Below, piece by piece: positions 27,294 to 36,250 of a DNA stretch of 64,000 bases; within the stretch, counting starts at the first letter, position 1, and each line of letters opens with the position of its first letter. The notes under the pieces are model-generated. The model saw only the letters and a program-made list of their open reading frames with translations. It made no database searches and was not told where the DNA came from. The position numbers and the translations under genes are program-made. The stretch lies in the NCBI GenBank assembly GCA_029251405.1, contig JAQXDK010000009.1, forward strand, positions 1 to 64,000, given 5' to 3'. Source of the stretch: Flavobacteriales bacterium (lineage in GTDB: Bacteria > Bacteroidota > Bacteroidia > Flavobacteriales_D > Parvicellaceae).

Positions 27294-28525
27294 TTATAAA
27301 ACCGAAAATACTTCTTTTTGTAATCTTCGTTTATTCGTATATCAACCTACACAGTCAATTTAGTTACCCTAACTATTTTAAATATCCATTTATTAACCAA
27401 GTCGAAAATCATTTAAAAATTTATGGTACTAAATCTTGGACACAATTTTTTAAAAAATTAGACAGTCAATATTTAAATGGAAACGAAAAAATCAACATCA
27501 TGCATTTTGGAGGGTCTCATATACAGGCAGATATTTGGTCCAATAAAATGCGAACTAATTTTCAAAACACTTTACCTCATAATCAATCAGGAAGAGGTTT
27601 TATTTTCCCATTCAGATTGATTAATTCTAACGGTTCTTCATCAGTAAAATCCAGTCATATTGGAAGATGGAAAGGGTTTAGAAACTCTGTTAATTCTCAC
27701 TCTGGTCCATTTGGATTATTAGGAGCAAGAGCCGAATTAATAGACAGTTTTTCTGTTATTAAAGTTTGGAACGATCATTCATTAAATAGTTGTGAATCTT
27801 TTAATTCCTTAACTGTTTTTTACAAAGACTCCAGTAATAGTTATGATGTTAATGTTTTAGTGGATTCCGGAAATACATTTAGTACAAGTAGACAAAGAGA
27901 ATCTATTACTTTTTCCTTTGAAAAAACTATAGATTCCATAGCGATTGAAGTTAAAAAAAATAAATCCACTGTTTCCAATTTTAGTTTTTTTGGTCTTCTT
28001 TTAGATAACGACTGTAAGGGTATAACCTACCATTCTATTGGTGTGAATGGGGCTAGTGTGAAAAGTTATTTAAGAGGCGAAGACTTCACTCATCAATTAG
28101 CCTTAATTAAACCTGACTTAGTAATATTGTCTATTGGAATAAATGATGCATATGAAGAAAACTTTAATGATGAATACTTCTACTCTAGTTATGATAGCTT
28201 AATTAATAAAATTAGATCTGTTAATCCTCAAGTAGCTATTCTTCTTACAACAAATAATGATAGTTATTACAAAAGAGAATACCCTAATCAAAGGGCTCTA
28301 CAAGTACAAAAAAAAATGTATGAGTTGGCTGAAAATAAAGATTTAGCAGTTTGGGACATGTTTGAAGTGATGGGGGGGCTAAATTCTATTAGAAATTGGG
28401 AAAAAAATAATTTAGCCAAAAAAGATTTAATTCATTTGACTGCTAAGGGCTACAACTTAATTGGAGATTTATTATTTGAAGCTCTTATGAAATCCTATTT
28501 AAAACATAAAAAACCCCATGACTGA
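27290..28525 (+). CDS. secreted SGNH/GDSL hydrolase-like protein
   Basis: Second SGNH-fold protein, 411 residues, related to the preceding one. It has a signal peptide (MIIKPKILLFVIFVYSYINLHSQ), a block I motif MHFGGSH with Ser76 as nucleophile (GGS in place of GDS), a block III GIND, and a block V KDLIH with Asp379 and His382. The start is a GTG overlapping the previous stop by 4 bp, and the 3' end overlaps the MBOAT start by 8 bp, so all three are probably translated together. SGNH proteins beside an MBOAT are typical of O-acetylation systems such as PatA/PatB and AlgI/AlgJ/AlgX. Two copies could split acetyl transfer and removal, or act on two positions; this is inference. Confidence 0.85.
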   Translation: MIIKPKILLFVIFVYSYINLHSQFSYPNYFKYPFINQVENHLKIYGTKSWTQFFKKLDSQYLNGNEKINIMHFGGSHIQADIWSNKMRTNFQNTLPHNQSGRGFIFPFRLINSNGSSSVKSSHIGRWKGFRNSVNSHSGPFGLLGARAELIDSFSVIKVWNDHSLNSCESFNSLTVFYKDSSNSYDVNVLVDSGNTFSTSRQRESITFSFEKTIDSIAIEVKKNKSTVSNFSFFGLLLDNDCKGITYHSIGVNGASVKSYLRGEDFTHQLALIKPDLVILSIGINDAYEENFNDEYFYSSYDSLINKIRSVNPQVAILLTTNNDSYYKREYPNQRALQVQKKMYELAENKDLAVWDMFEVMGGLNSIRNWEKNNLAKKDLIHLTAKGYNLIGDLLFEALMKSYLKHKKPHD

Positions 28526-30248
28526 TTTTTCTATAGATAAATTTTGTAGATGGATTTTTAAACCGTTTTTAAATTCATTAGAACATCCGATGATCTTTAC
28601 AGAGTATCCTTTTTGGATCTTTTTCTTATTTGTTCTTTTGGGATACAGCTTTCTTCATAAAAAACCTCAAATACGCAGTGTTTTTCTATTCTTGATAAGC
28701 TTGTATTTTTATTTTAAAACCAGTGGTTTTTTCTTTTCAATATTGTTGTTTTCAACAATAGTTGATTTCTATTTAGGTAAAGCTATTTATAAATCTAAAA
28801 AAGACCTCACTGCTAAAATTGTGTTGGGGTTAAGTATTGCTTCTAATTTAATCATCTTAATTTACTTTAAGTATGCTTATTTTTTCACCGATTCTTTTAA
28901 TGCTATTATTGGCTCAGATTGGCATCCAATAAATCATTTTGCAGAATTAACAAATCAATTTACCGGTTCAAGTTTTAGAGTAGATAAAATTTTATTACCT
29001 GTAGGTATTTCTTTTTATACCTTCCAAACAATGTCCTACTCTATTGATATTTACAGAAAAAAACTAAGTCCAGTAAAAAACATTTTTGACTTTGGATTTT
29101 ACGTATCCTTTTTCCCGCAACTAGTCGCAGGCCCTATAGTCAGAGCTTCCGAATTTATTCCGCAAATTCAAAAACCCTACAACATTAGTAAACAAGAATT
29201 TGGAATGGCAATATTTTGGATTCTCAATGGGTTATTAAAGAAATTTCTTTTAGCTGATTATATTGCTGTAAATTTTGTAGATCGTGTCTTTGACAACCCA
29301 GGAATGTTTTCTGGATTTGAAAACCTAATGGCTCTTTATGGATATTCCTTACAAGTTTATGCGGATTTTTCAGGCTATACAGATATTGCAATTGGGATAG
29401 CTTTACTCTTGGGTTTTAGACTTCCCAAAAACTTCAACTCTCCTTACAAGGCCGACAACTGTGGAGAGTTTTGGAAGAGATGGCATATTTCACTCTCTTC
29501 TTGGTTAAAGGACTATTTATATATTCCTATGGGCGGTAATAGGGGCGGTTCTGTCTTTAGCTATATAACTTTGTCTTTAATTGTTCTTTTTGTTTATTTA
29601 ATCAGCGGCTCACTCGCTTTACTTTTTGGAATTCTAGCTGTTGTTTTTCTAACCTTAATATTTGGCGAGTTATTTCCAAAATTTAACAAATGGTATTTAA
29701 CAAATATCAACATTATGCTTACTATGTTAATTGGTGGGCTTTGGCATGGTGCTAGTTGGAATTTTGTTTTGTGGGGTGGATTAAATGGGTTAGGTATTGT
29801 CACTTATAAACTCTGGAAAAGAGTGAGTCCGTGGAAAAATAAATTAAATTGGTTCAATAGGATTTGGGGAATTATAATCACATTTAATTTTGTAACTTTT
29901 ACAAGAATCTGGTTTAGAAGTGGTTCTATAAACTCATGGGACCAAATAGATGAATCTCACAATATTATTTCTGAATGGTTCACTGCTAATGAGATTCTTA
30001 ATCAATTGTTTTTTAACTTTCAGTGGAAGTTAATTGGAGAAGTTTTAACAGTATACAGCAATGTGTTTATGGTGATTAGTATAGGATTTGCAATTCATTT
30101 TATACCAGAAAAATGGAAAATTTGGTACAGAGAACTGTTCTCGAATTCATCAGTAATTTTGCAATTACTAATTAGCTTTATCGCTGTATTTTTTATGTAT
30201 CAAATTGCCTCAACTAGTTTACAACCCTTTATTTATTTCCAATTCTAA
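28518..30248 (+). CDS. MBOAT family O-acyltransferase (AlgI-like)
   Basis: Integral membrane acyltransferase that moves acetyl groups across the membrane to extracytoplasmic glycans. It has 576 residues, many hydrophobic segments, the AlgI signature VGISFYTFQTMSYSIDIYR (about 162-180), FFPQLVAGPI, and the catalytic His410 in GGLWHGASWNF. Alginate synthesis genes are absent here, so the target is probably peptidoglycan or another surface glycan. The adjacent LysM protein points to peptidoglycan. It overlaps the upstream SGNH gene by 8 bp and is followed after 6 bp by the WYL regulator. Confidence 0.95.
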   Translation: MTDFSIDKFCRWIFKPFLNSLEHPMIFTEYPFWIFFLFVLLGYSFLHKKPQIRSVFLFLISLYFYFKTSGFFFSILLFSTIVDFYLGKAIYKSKKDLTAKIVLGLSIASNLIILIYFKYAYFFTDSFNAIIGSDWHPINHFAELTNQFTGSSFRVDKILLPVGISFYTFQTMSYSIDIYRKKLSPVKNIFDFGFYVSFFPQLVAGPIVRASEFIPQIQKPYNISKQEFGMAIFWILNGLLKKFLLADYIAVNFVDRVFDNPGMFSGFENLMALYGYSLQVYADFSGYTDIAIGIALLLGFRLPKNFNSPYKADNCGEFWKRWHISLSSWLKDYLYIPMGGNRGGSVFSYITLSLIVLFVYLISGSLALLFGILAVVFLTLIFGELFPKFNKWYLTNINIMLTMLIGGLWHGASWNFVLWGGLNGLGIVTYKLWKRVSPWKNKLNWFNRIWGIIITFNFVTFTRIWFRSGSINSWDQIDESHNIISEWFTANEILNQLFFNFQWKLIGEVLTVYSNVFMVISIGFAIHFIPEKWKIWYRELFSNSSVILQLLISFIAVFFMYQIASTSLQPFIYFQF

Positions 30249-30254
30249 ACAGAT

Positions 30255-31274
30255 ATGCCAGCAATTAAAAACGCATTACTAAGGTATCGTATTATAGACA
30301 GGGCTATAAGAAACGAATATACTCCATTCCCCAGTAAGAGCATTTTAAGACAAATGTGTGAAGAAGAAATTTTTGGCAGCTCTGAAGGAGTTCATATTTG
30401 TGACTCTACAATTGAAAAAGATTTGTTTTCTATGCGAATGGAGCACGATGCTCCAATTTCCTACAGTAAAAAAGAAAGAGGATATTACTACTCTGATAAT
30501 AGTTTTTCTATGGACGATGTTCCACTAACTGAGAAAGACATCAATGCAATTAAAGCTGCCTCTACTATTTTACATCAATTTAAAAATACCAGTTTGTTTG
30601 GACAATACGAATTTGCCATTCAAAAAATTTTAGACCGTGCTGTAACTTCAGACAAACCTTCCTCGAAGGAAGAAGATGAAATTATCCAGTTTGAGTCTCT
30701 TCCCACTATTAGAGGAAATGAAAATTTAGAACTTTTTATTTCTGCCATTAAAAATAAAAAAATAGTCCAATTCAAGTACTTTAACTATTCTAAAAACAAA
30801 AAATCCATTAGAAGAATGCATCCATATCTTCTTAAAGAATATAGGAATCGATGGTACTTAATTGGGAAAAGTGAATTGAAAGAAAAAGTAATAACTTTTG
30901 GTTTAGATCGTATTTTTGATCCCCTTCTTTTAGAACAGAACTTTGTAATAGAATCTGATTTTTCATCTGATAATTTTTTTAAGCACTCGATTGGAATTAC
31001 TGTTTTTAATGAACTTCCAGAAGAAATTATTATTGAAACAACGCCCATATTATCAAAATATTTAGCTTCTCAACCGCTTCATCATTCCCAAAAGATTGAT
31101 TCTGTGAGTGATGATGGAAGTCATATTTTTTCCTTGCACTTATTAATTACTTACGAATTAAAAATGCTACTGCTTGGATTTGGGAAAGACTGCAAAGTAA
31201 TCGCCCCGAAAAGTTTACAAAAACAAGTGCTACATGACTTGAAAGAACTTATTTCTCGTTACGAAAATGAATGA
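30255..31274 (+). CDS. WYL domain transcriptional regulator
   Basis: DNA-binding regulator of 339 residues with an N-terminal HTH-type region (about 1-85), a linker, and a WYL domain with the namesake Trp200-Tyr201-Leu202 in RNRWYLIGKSE. A WCX-like C-terminal part follows. WYL regulators bind ligands or nucleic acids and control diverse genes. It is 6 bp downstream of the MBOAT gene and overlaps yyaL-like by 8 bp, so it is part of this transcript; whether it controls it is unknown. Confidence 0.92.
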   Translation: MPAIKNALLRYRIIDRAIRNEYTPFPSKSILRQMCEEEIFGSSEGVHICDSTIEKDLFSMRMEHDAPISYSKKERGYYYSDNSFSMDDVPLTEKDINAIKAASTILHQFKNTSLFGQYEFAIQKILDRAVTSDKPSSKEEDEIIQFESLPTIRGNENLELFISAIKNKKIVQFKYFNYSKNKKSIRRMHPYLLKEYRNRWYLIGKSELKEKVITFGLDRIFDPLLLEQNFVIESDFSSDNFFKHSIGITVFNELPEEIIIETTPILSKYLASQPLHHSQKIDSVSDDGSHIFSLHLLITYELKMLLLGFGKDCKVIAPKSLQKQVLHDLKELISRYENE

Positions 31275-33186
31275 ACTAGAAGATTCAGATAGCGCTTACT
31301 TACAACACCATGCGAAAAATCCAATTCATTGGAAGAAATGGTCTAAAAAAAACATCAACGAATCATTAAAAAAAAACCAACTTATTGTATTAAGTATTGG
31401 TTATTCCGCTTGTCATTGGTGCCATGTTATGGAAAAAGAAGCCTTCAGTAACGAGTTAATTGCAAGTTTTATGAACGAGCACTTTACTTGTGTCAAAGTG
31501 GACAGGGAAGAACATCCAGAAATAGATAATATTTATATGGACTTTATATTAGACACTAAGGGAAATGGAGGATGGCCGCTCAATTGTATTTTGCTTCCGG
31601 ATACCAAGCCGATTTTTGCAGGGACTTATTATAATTCTAATGACTGGTTAAGTTTAATATCAAAATTTAAAGCTATTTATGAAGAAACACCTCATAAATT
31701 AATAGAATTTTCTAAAAATTATATGTCTCACATTAGTAAAGAAAAAAATACAAGACATGGCCCCTGCTTAGAAATTAAAAACTTATTTCAAGATTGGAAG
31801 AATTTTTTAGATCTTAAAGATGGAGGAATTAAGTCTAATCAGAAATTTCCAATGCCTAATTTTCTTATTTTTTTAATTCGTAACCAAAGCTCTGAAAATT
31901 GGACTAAGTTTTTAGAGAAAACTTTAAAAAAGATTACTCAGAAAGGGTTATACGATCACTTAGAAGGAGGGTTTTTTAGATATTGTATTGATTCGGAATG
32001 GAATATACCGCACTTTGAAAAAATGCTTTATGATAATGCACAATTGATTAGTGTTTTAGCTCAATACGATGCGAGTAATAATGGAAATAAACACCATGAA
32101 ATGGTTCAAAAAACTATTGACTTTTGGTTATCGATTAAAAATAAATCTGATTTATTTCCGGCGTCTTTAGATGCTGATAATAACGAAGGTGAAGGCGGAT
32201 ACTATTGGTTTAAAAAAGAGGATGTTAGAGTTTTACTATCCAATAAAGAACAAAAAGACTTAGAAAATAAATTTGGGATGACAACAGAGTTGGTTATTGA
32301 TGATAAATGGCACATTCATGACGATCAATCAAAAACCGTAAAAAATAAAAAAGCTTTATTAAAAAAGTTAAATAATCTAAGAGCAAAAAACTCCTTCCCG
32401 GATATTGATAAAAAAGCCATTTGCAGCTGGAATTGTATGATGGTTGTTGGTCTAATCGATGCTGGAATTGCCTATAAAAATTCCCAATGGCTTCAATTAG
32501 CGGAACAAACGTTGAATTCGATATTGAATCATTTTATTATCCAAAACAAATGTCAAAGATTGGTATACTCTAATGATAAAATAGAAGGAACTCTAGAAGA
32601 CTACAGTTGGCTAATAGCAGCTACTTTAAAAATGAGTAGTATTATAAATTCGAGCTTTTGGTTGAAACAAAGTCTATTCTGGGGTGGTGTTTCAATTGAA
32701 AATTTTTGGAGTGAAAAAAAGGGTTTATTTGCTTACTCCAGTAATAAAGAACTTTACAAGCAATCTTTTGAAATAGAAGATCAGGTAATTCCCTCTAGCA
32801 ATTCAACTATGGCACATAATTTATACGAACTATATCGTATTTCTAATGATGTTAAATTTTTAAAAATTGTTAAAATAATGCTGTCAAAGGTTGCCGGTAA
32901 AGCAAAAGAATGGTTGCCAAATTTTACTAACTGGATGTTATTACAACAAAAATTAGAAGTGAATTTGTTACAATATATTCTTGTTGGTTTTAAATTAGAA
33001 GATATACTTACTCTTCACACAGAAAAAAGAAACTTAGATTTTATTTATATATTGGAGAAGCCCTCAGATATTTTTATTTTTCAAGAAAAGTATACAGAAA
33101 AGGTTAAAAATATTTTTATTTGCAATGAAAATACGTGTCTTTCAAAAATTGATACTATTAAAGAAGCTTTGAATGTGAAAATATGA
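31267..33186 (+). CDS. YyaL/DUF255-type thioredoxin-domain protein
   Basis: Cytoplasmic protein of 639 residues with an N-terminal thioredoxin-like domain carrying SACHWCHVM (CxxC, about residues 48-56) and VDREEHPEI, and a C-terminal (alpha/alpha)6-barrel region like N-acylglucosamine 2-epimerase (YDNAQL, ASLDADNNEGEGGYYW). This is the family of B. subtilis YyaL and human SPATA20; its reaction is not established. The start ATG overlaps the WYL gene by 8 bp and the stop overlaps the next gene by 4 bp. Confidence 0.93.
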   Translation: MNELEDSDSAYLQHHAKNPIHWKKWSKKNINESLKKNQLIVLSIGYSACHWCHVMEKEAFSNELIASFMNEHFTCVKVDREEHPEIDNIYMDFILDTKGNGGWPLNCILLPDTKPIFAGTYYNSNDWLSLISKFKAIYEETPHKLIEFSKNYMSHISKEKNTRHGPCLEIKNLFQDWKNFLDLKDGGIKSNQKFPMPNFLIFLIRNQSSENWTKFLEKTLKKITQKGLYDHLEGGFFRYCIDSEWNIPHFEKMLYDNAQLISVLAQYDASNNGNKHHEMVQKTIDFWLSIKNKSDLFPASLDADNNEGEGGYYWFKKEDVRVLLSNKEQKDLENKFGMTTELVIDDKWHIHDDQSKTVKNKKALLKKLNNLRAKNSFPDIDKKAICSWNCMMVVGLIDAGIAYKNSQWLQLAEQTLNSILNHFIIQNKCQRLVYSNDKIEGTLEDYSWLIAATLKMSSIINSSFWLKQSLFWGGVSIENFWSEKKGLFAYSSNKELYKQSFEIEDQVIPSSNSTMAHNLYELYRISNDVKFLKIVKIMLSKVAGKAKEWLPNFTNWMLLQQKLEVNLLQYILVGFKLEDILTLHTEKRNLDFIYILEKPSDIFIFQEKYTEKVKNIFICNENTCLSKIDTIKEALNVKI

Positions 33187-34082
33187 TGCGTTTTATTGTT
33201 GTATTAATGTGGTTTTTTGGAGTAGAGTTCCATGCTCAAATGTTGGATAATGAGAAGGGTGATTTATTTTCTGAAACTCCTTTTTTTAATTCTAAATACA
33301 TACGATCTGTTAATTTAAAATCTATTAAGGGAACTATTTCCACTAAAAAAGAATTAGGTACAATTAAAAATATTGGTAAGAAAGAAGCTTATATTTTTAA
33401 TCGAGATGGTGAGCTTACTACTCATTATTTATCTAATAAATTAAATAGTAAAAATGACACTGTTTTTACTTTTTATGAATATAATAGCGATAAAAAAAAC
33501 ACAGTCTACAGAGTCAGTGATTCCTACGGTTTTTATTCTTACACTAATAGTTATGATTCTCAAAAAAGAATTATCTCCAAAACTTTTTCTCGCGAGAAAA
33601 ACTCTTCTGGAAGTAAAAGAAATTTCAAGCTAGCAGAAAAATATATCATTTTTGAGGAAGTTTATAAATATTCCAGTAAAGATTCCATCGATGTAGTTAC
33701 TACCTTAAATAGCAACGGAAGACCTTACCAAATAGAAAAAAAGTATTATAATAAAAATGGGTATTTAAGAAAATCTGACAATAGGTTGTTGATTTCCAAT
33801 AAAAAAAGCCACAAGATTTTTAGTTATAATGATAAAGGGTTTTTAAAATCTGTGAAATATTTCAAAGAAAAAGATTCCCTGGCAGCAAAAGAAATTAAGT
33901 TCGATTATGACGAGTGGGGCAACGTAACATTTATAGATGAATATAAAAATAATGAAAGGATTACTCATAAAGAGCTTCTCTATAACCCCTCAAACTTAAT
34001 TTTAAAAACTTTATTGTCACAAGACTTAGTGTCCAACGTAATTACTATTACCAAGTTTAAACCTGAATTTTATAATCATTAA
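33183..34082 (+). CDS. secreted hypothetical protein with YD-like repeats
   Basis: I do not recognise a named family. A short signal peptide (MMRFIVVLMWFFGVEFHAQ) is followed by about 280 residues rich in Lys, Ser, Asn and Tyr. Several stretches resemble the Y-D/N-x-x-G-x-L pattern of YD or toxin_RHS-like repeats: YEYNSDKKNT, YDSQKRI, YNKNGYLRKS, YNDKGFLKS, YDEWGNVT. Bacteroidetes have many secreted proteins of this kind with unknown function. It overlaps the yyaL-like stop by 4 bp. A second ATG directly follows the first. Confidence 0.75.
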   Translation: MMRFIVVLMWFFGVEFHAQMLDNEKGDLFSETPFFNSKYIRSVNLKSIKGTISTKKELGTIKNIGKKEAYIFNRDGELTTHYLSNKLNSKNDTVFTFYEYNSDKKNTVYRVSDSYGFYSYTNSYDSQKRIISKTFSREKNSSGSKRNFKLAEKYIIFEEVYKYSSKDSIDVVTTLNSNGRPYQIEKKYYNKNGYLRKSDNRLLISNKKSHKIFSYNDKGFLKSVKYFKEKDSLAAKEIKFDYDEWGNVTFIDEYKNNERITHKELLYNPSNLILKTLLSQDLVSNVITITKFKPEFYNH

Positions 34083-34085
34083 AAT

Positions 34086-34325
34086 ATGACTAGATTTTAT
34101 TTTTTATTGCTATTAAGCACCTTCCTTTTTTCCTGTGAAGACAAACATCCTTTAGCTGAAAAATTATGTGATTGCTATACACAGCTTCATAGAGCTCAAG
34201 AAGAACAAGAACAGCTTTTTTGGACAGACTCTTGTAATGTTTTGTATATTGATATTTTAAAAGCATTAGAGAAGAAAGAGTCCGAACAAGTTAAATTTCA
34301 GAAAGCATATAACCGATGTCAATAG
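34086..34325 (+). CDS. small lipoprotein of unknown function
   Basis: A 79-residue protein with a lipoprotein signal: hydrophobic residues 4-15 and Cys17 in FLFSC. The mature part is short, charged and helical, with three further Cys residues (CDC, SCN) and a C-terminal CQ. No family is recognised. It starts 3 bp after the upstream gene and ends 3 bp before the aldehyde dehydrogenase gene. Confidence 0.72.
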   Translation: MTRFYFLLLLSTFLFSCEDKHPLAEKLCDCYTQLHRAQEEQEQLFWTDSCNVLYIDILKALEKKESEQVKFQKAYNRCQ

Positions 34326-34328
34326 TTA

Positions 34329-35774
34329 ATGGATAAAATATTTAATTATATCGATGGAGAATTTTCAACTGCAATTGGAAAAAATTGGCTAGACAATTAC
34401 AACCCTTCTTCAGGGTCAGTTTACAGCCAAATTCCTGATTCAAATGAAAAAGATATAGCATTAGCAGAAAAAGCGGCTCAAAGTGCTTTTCCTAATTGGT
34501 CGAAAACATCATTAAAAGAACGATCTGCAGTATTACTTAGAATTGCTGAATTAATTACTAAAAACTTGGAAGATCTTGCTTTAGCAGAATGTATTGATAA
34601 TGGCAAACCATTAGCATTAGCTAAAAAAGTTGATATTCCTAGAGCAGCAGCAAATATGTCATTTTTTGCAACTGCTATTTTACATGAGAATTCAGATGCT
34701 CACGAAATGAATCAAGTAGCGATTAATTATACTTTAAGAAGACCTGTAGGAGTTGTTGGTTGTATTTCACCTTGGAATTTACCGCTTTACTTATTTACTT
34801 GGAAAATAGCCCCTGCTCTTGCTGCAGGAAATACTGTAGTAGCTAAACCTTCTGAAGTTACACCTATGACTGCTTATTTATTTTCAAAGATATGTCATCA
34901 GGCAGGGTTGCCTAAAGGGGTCTTAAATATTGTTCATGGTTTGGGAACCAAAGTGGGAGAAGCCATTACAAAACATCCCAACATAAAGGCTATTTCTTTT
35001 ACCGGTGGCACTGCTACTGGGAAAAAAATCGCTGCAATTGCAGCACCTATGTTTAAAAAACTGAGTTTAGAATTAGGAGGTAAGAACCCCAATATCGTTT
35101 TTGCAGATTGTGATTTAGATAAAGCTGTTTCAACTTCTGTATTGAGTTCGTTTTCTAATCAGGGTCAAATATGTTTGTGTGGATCACGAATTTTCATTGA
35201 AAGAAAGATTTACGAAGAATTTAAAAAACTTTTTTTAGAAAAAGTGAAAAGGTTAACTATCGGAGATCCTTTAGATACAAAAACAAAAATTGGGGCTTTA
35301 GTTTCTAAAGATCATATGGAAAAAGTGCTTCAACACATTCAGATTGCTAAAGATGATGGAGGTATTTTACTTAATGGAGGGGAGCAATACATTGCTGAAG
35401 GAAGGTGCAAAAATGGATATTTTATAACTCCTACTGTTTTTGAAGGTTTAAGTTATGATTGCCCAACCAACCAAGAGGAGATTTTTGGCCCAGTTGTTAC
35501 CCTTAGCCCTTTTGATAGTGAAAATGAGGTTGTAAAACATGCAAATAGCACCAAATATGGACTTTCTGCTACTGTCTGGACAAAGGACTTATCCAAAGCC
35601 AATAGATTATCCCATTCTTTACAATCTGGAATCGTCTGGGTAAATTGTTGGTTGGTTCGAGACTTAAGAACTCCGTTTGGGGGGGTAAAAGAATCAGGGG
35701 TTGGTAGAGAAGGTGGCAGCTATGCTTTAAATTTTTTCACTGAAACTACCAATGTTTGTATTAGTTATGATTAA
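34329..35774 (+). CDS. aldehyde dehydrogenase, aminomuconate-semialdehyde type
   Basis: NAD-dependent dehydrogenase of 481 residues. Catalytic residues are present: Glu248 in LELGGKNP and Cys282 in NQGQICLCGSRIF; the ICLC-x-SR form is typical of the 2-aminomuconate/2-hydroxymuconate semialdehyde dehydrogenase subfamily (ALDH8). The NAD site FTGGTATGKKI follows at about 224. The next gene encodes a RidA protein similar to 2-aminomuconate deaminase, which supports a role in the lower kynurenine (tryptophan) pathway. The upstream kynurenine genes are not in this window. Start is ATG. Confidence 0.9.
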   Translation: MDKIFNYIDGEFSTAIGKNWLDNYNPSSGSVYSQIPDSNEKDIALAEKAAQSAFPNWSKTSLKERSAVLLRIAELITKNLEDLALAECIDNGKPLALAKKVDIPRAAANMSFFATAILHENSDAHEMNQVAINYTLRRPVGVVGCISPWNLPLYLFTWKIAPALAAGNTVVAKPSEVTPMTAYLFSKICHQAGLPKGVLNIVHGLGTKVGEAITKHPNIKAISFTGGTATGKKIAAIAAPMFKKLSLELGGKNPNIVFADCDLDKAVSTSVLSSFSNQGQICLCGSRIFIERKIYEEFKKLFLEKVKRLTIGDPLDTKTKIGALVSKDHMEKVLQHIQIAKDDGGILLNGGEQYIAEGRCKNGYFITPTVFEGLSYDCPTNQEEIFGPVVTLSPFDSENEVVKHANSTKYGLSATVWTKDLSKANRLSHSLQSGIVWVNCWLVRDLRTPFGGVKESGVGREGGSYALNFFTETTNVCISYD

Positions 35775-35802
35775 TTTCGCATTTAGTTAATTAATCACTA
35801 AT

Positions 35803-36231
35803 ATGGAATCGTCAACTGTAAACTCTAAAAATGCTCCTAAACCAGTAGGGTTATATCCCCACGCAAGAAAGGTAGGAGATTTATTATTTTTGTCTGGTGT
35901 TGGCCCTCGAACAGCGAACTCTGACGCTAATGATTCTTTTGTGCCAGGTCTAAAACTAGATCATAATGGTAACTTTATAACTTTTGATTTTGAAGCCCAG
36001 TGCCATAGTGTTTTTCAAAATGTAAAAACCATATTAGAAGAAAGTGGTTCTTCATGGGAAAACTTGGTAGATATTACTGTTTTCTTAGTGGATATGAAAA
36101 GAGATTTCCAAACATTCAATAAAATTTACGCAACATATTTTAAAAATAATCAACCTTGCAGAACTACTGTTGCTATTGACTCCTTACCCACGCCAATAGC
36201 CATAGAATTAAAATGTATAGCAACTATTTAA
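35803..36231 (+). CDS. RidA family protein, likely 2-aminomuconate deaminase
   Basis: Member of the YjgF/RidA enamine-imine deaminase superfamily, 142 residues. The N-terminus APKPVGLYPHARKVGDLLFLSG is close to the 2-aminomuconate deaminase branch, and CRTTVAIDSLPTPIAIE holds the conserved Arg. It should convert 2-aminomuconate to an oxo acid after the upstream dehydrogenase acts. The family call is firm, the specific substrate less so; general RidA housekeeping is the alternative. Confidence 0.87.
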   Translation: MESSTVNSKNAPKPVGLYPHARKVGDLLFLSGVGPRTANSDANDSFVPGLKLDHNGNFITFDFEAQCHSVFQNVKTILEESGSSWENLVDITVFLVDMKRDFQTFNKIYATYFKNNQPCRTTVAIDSLPTPIAIELKCIATI

Positions 36232-36250
36232 AACTCCATAAACTTAAAAA

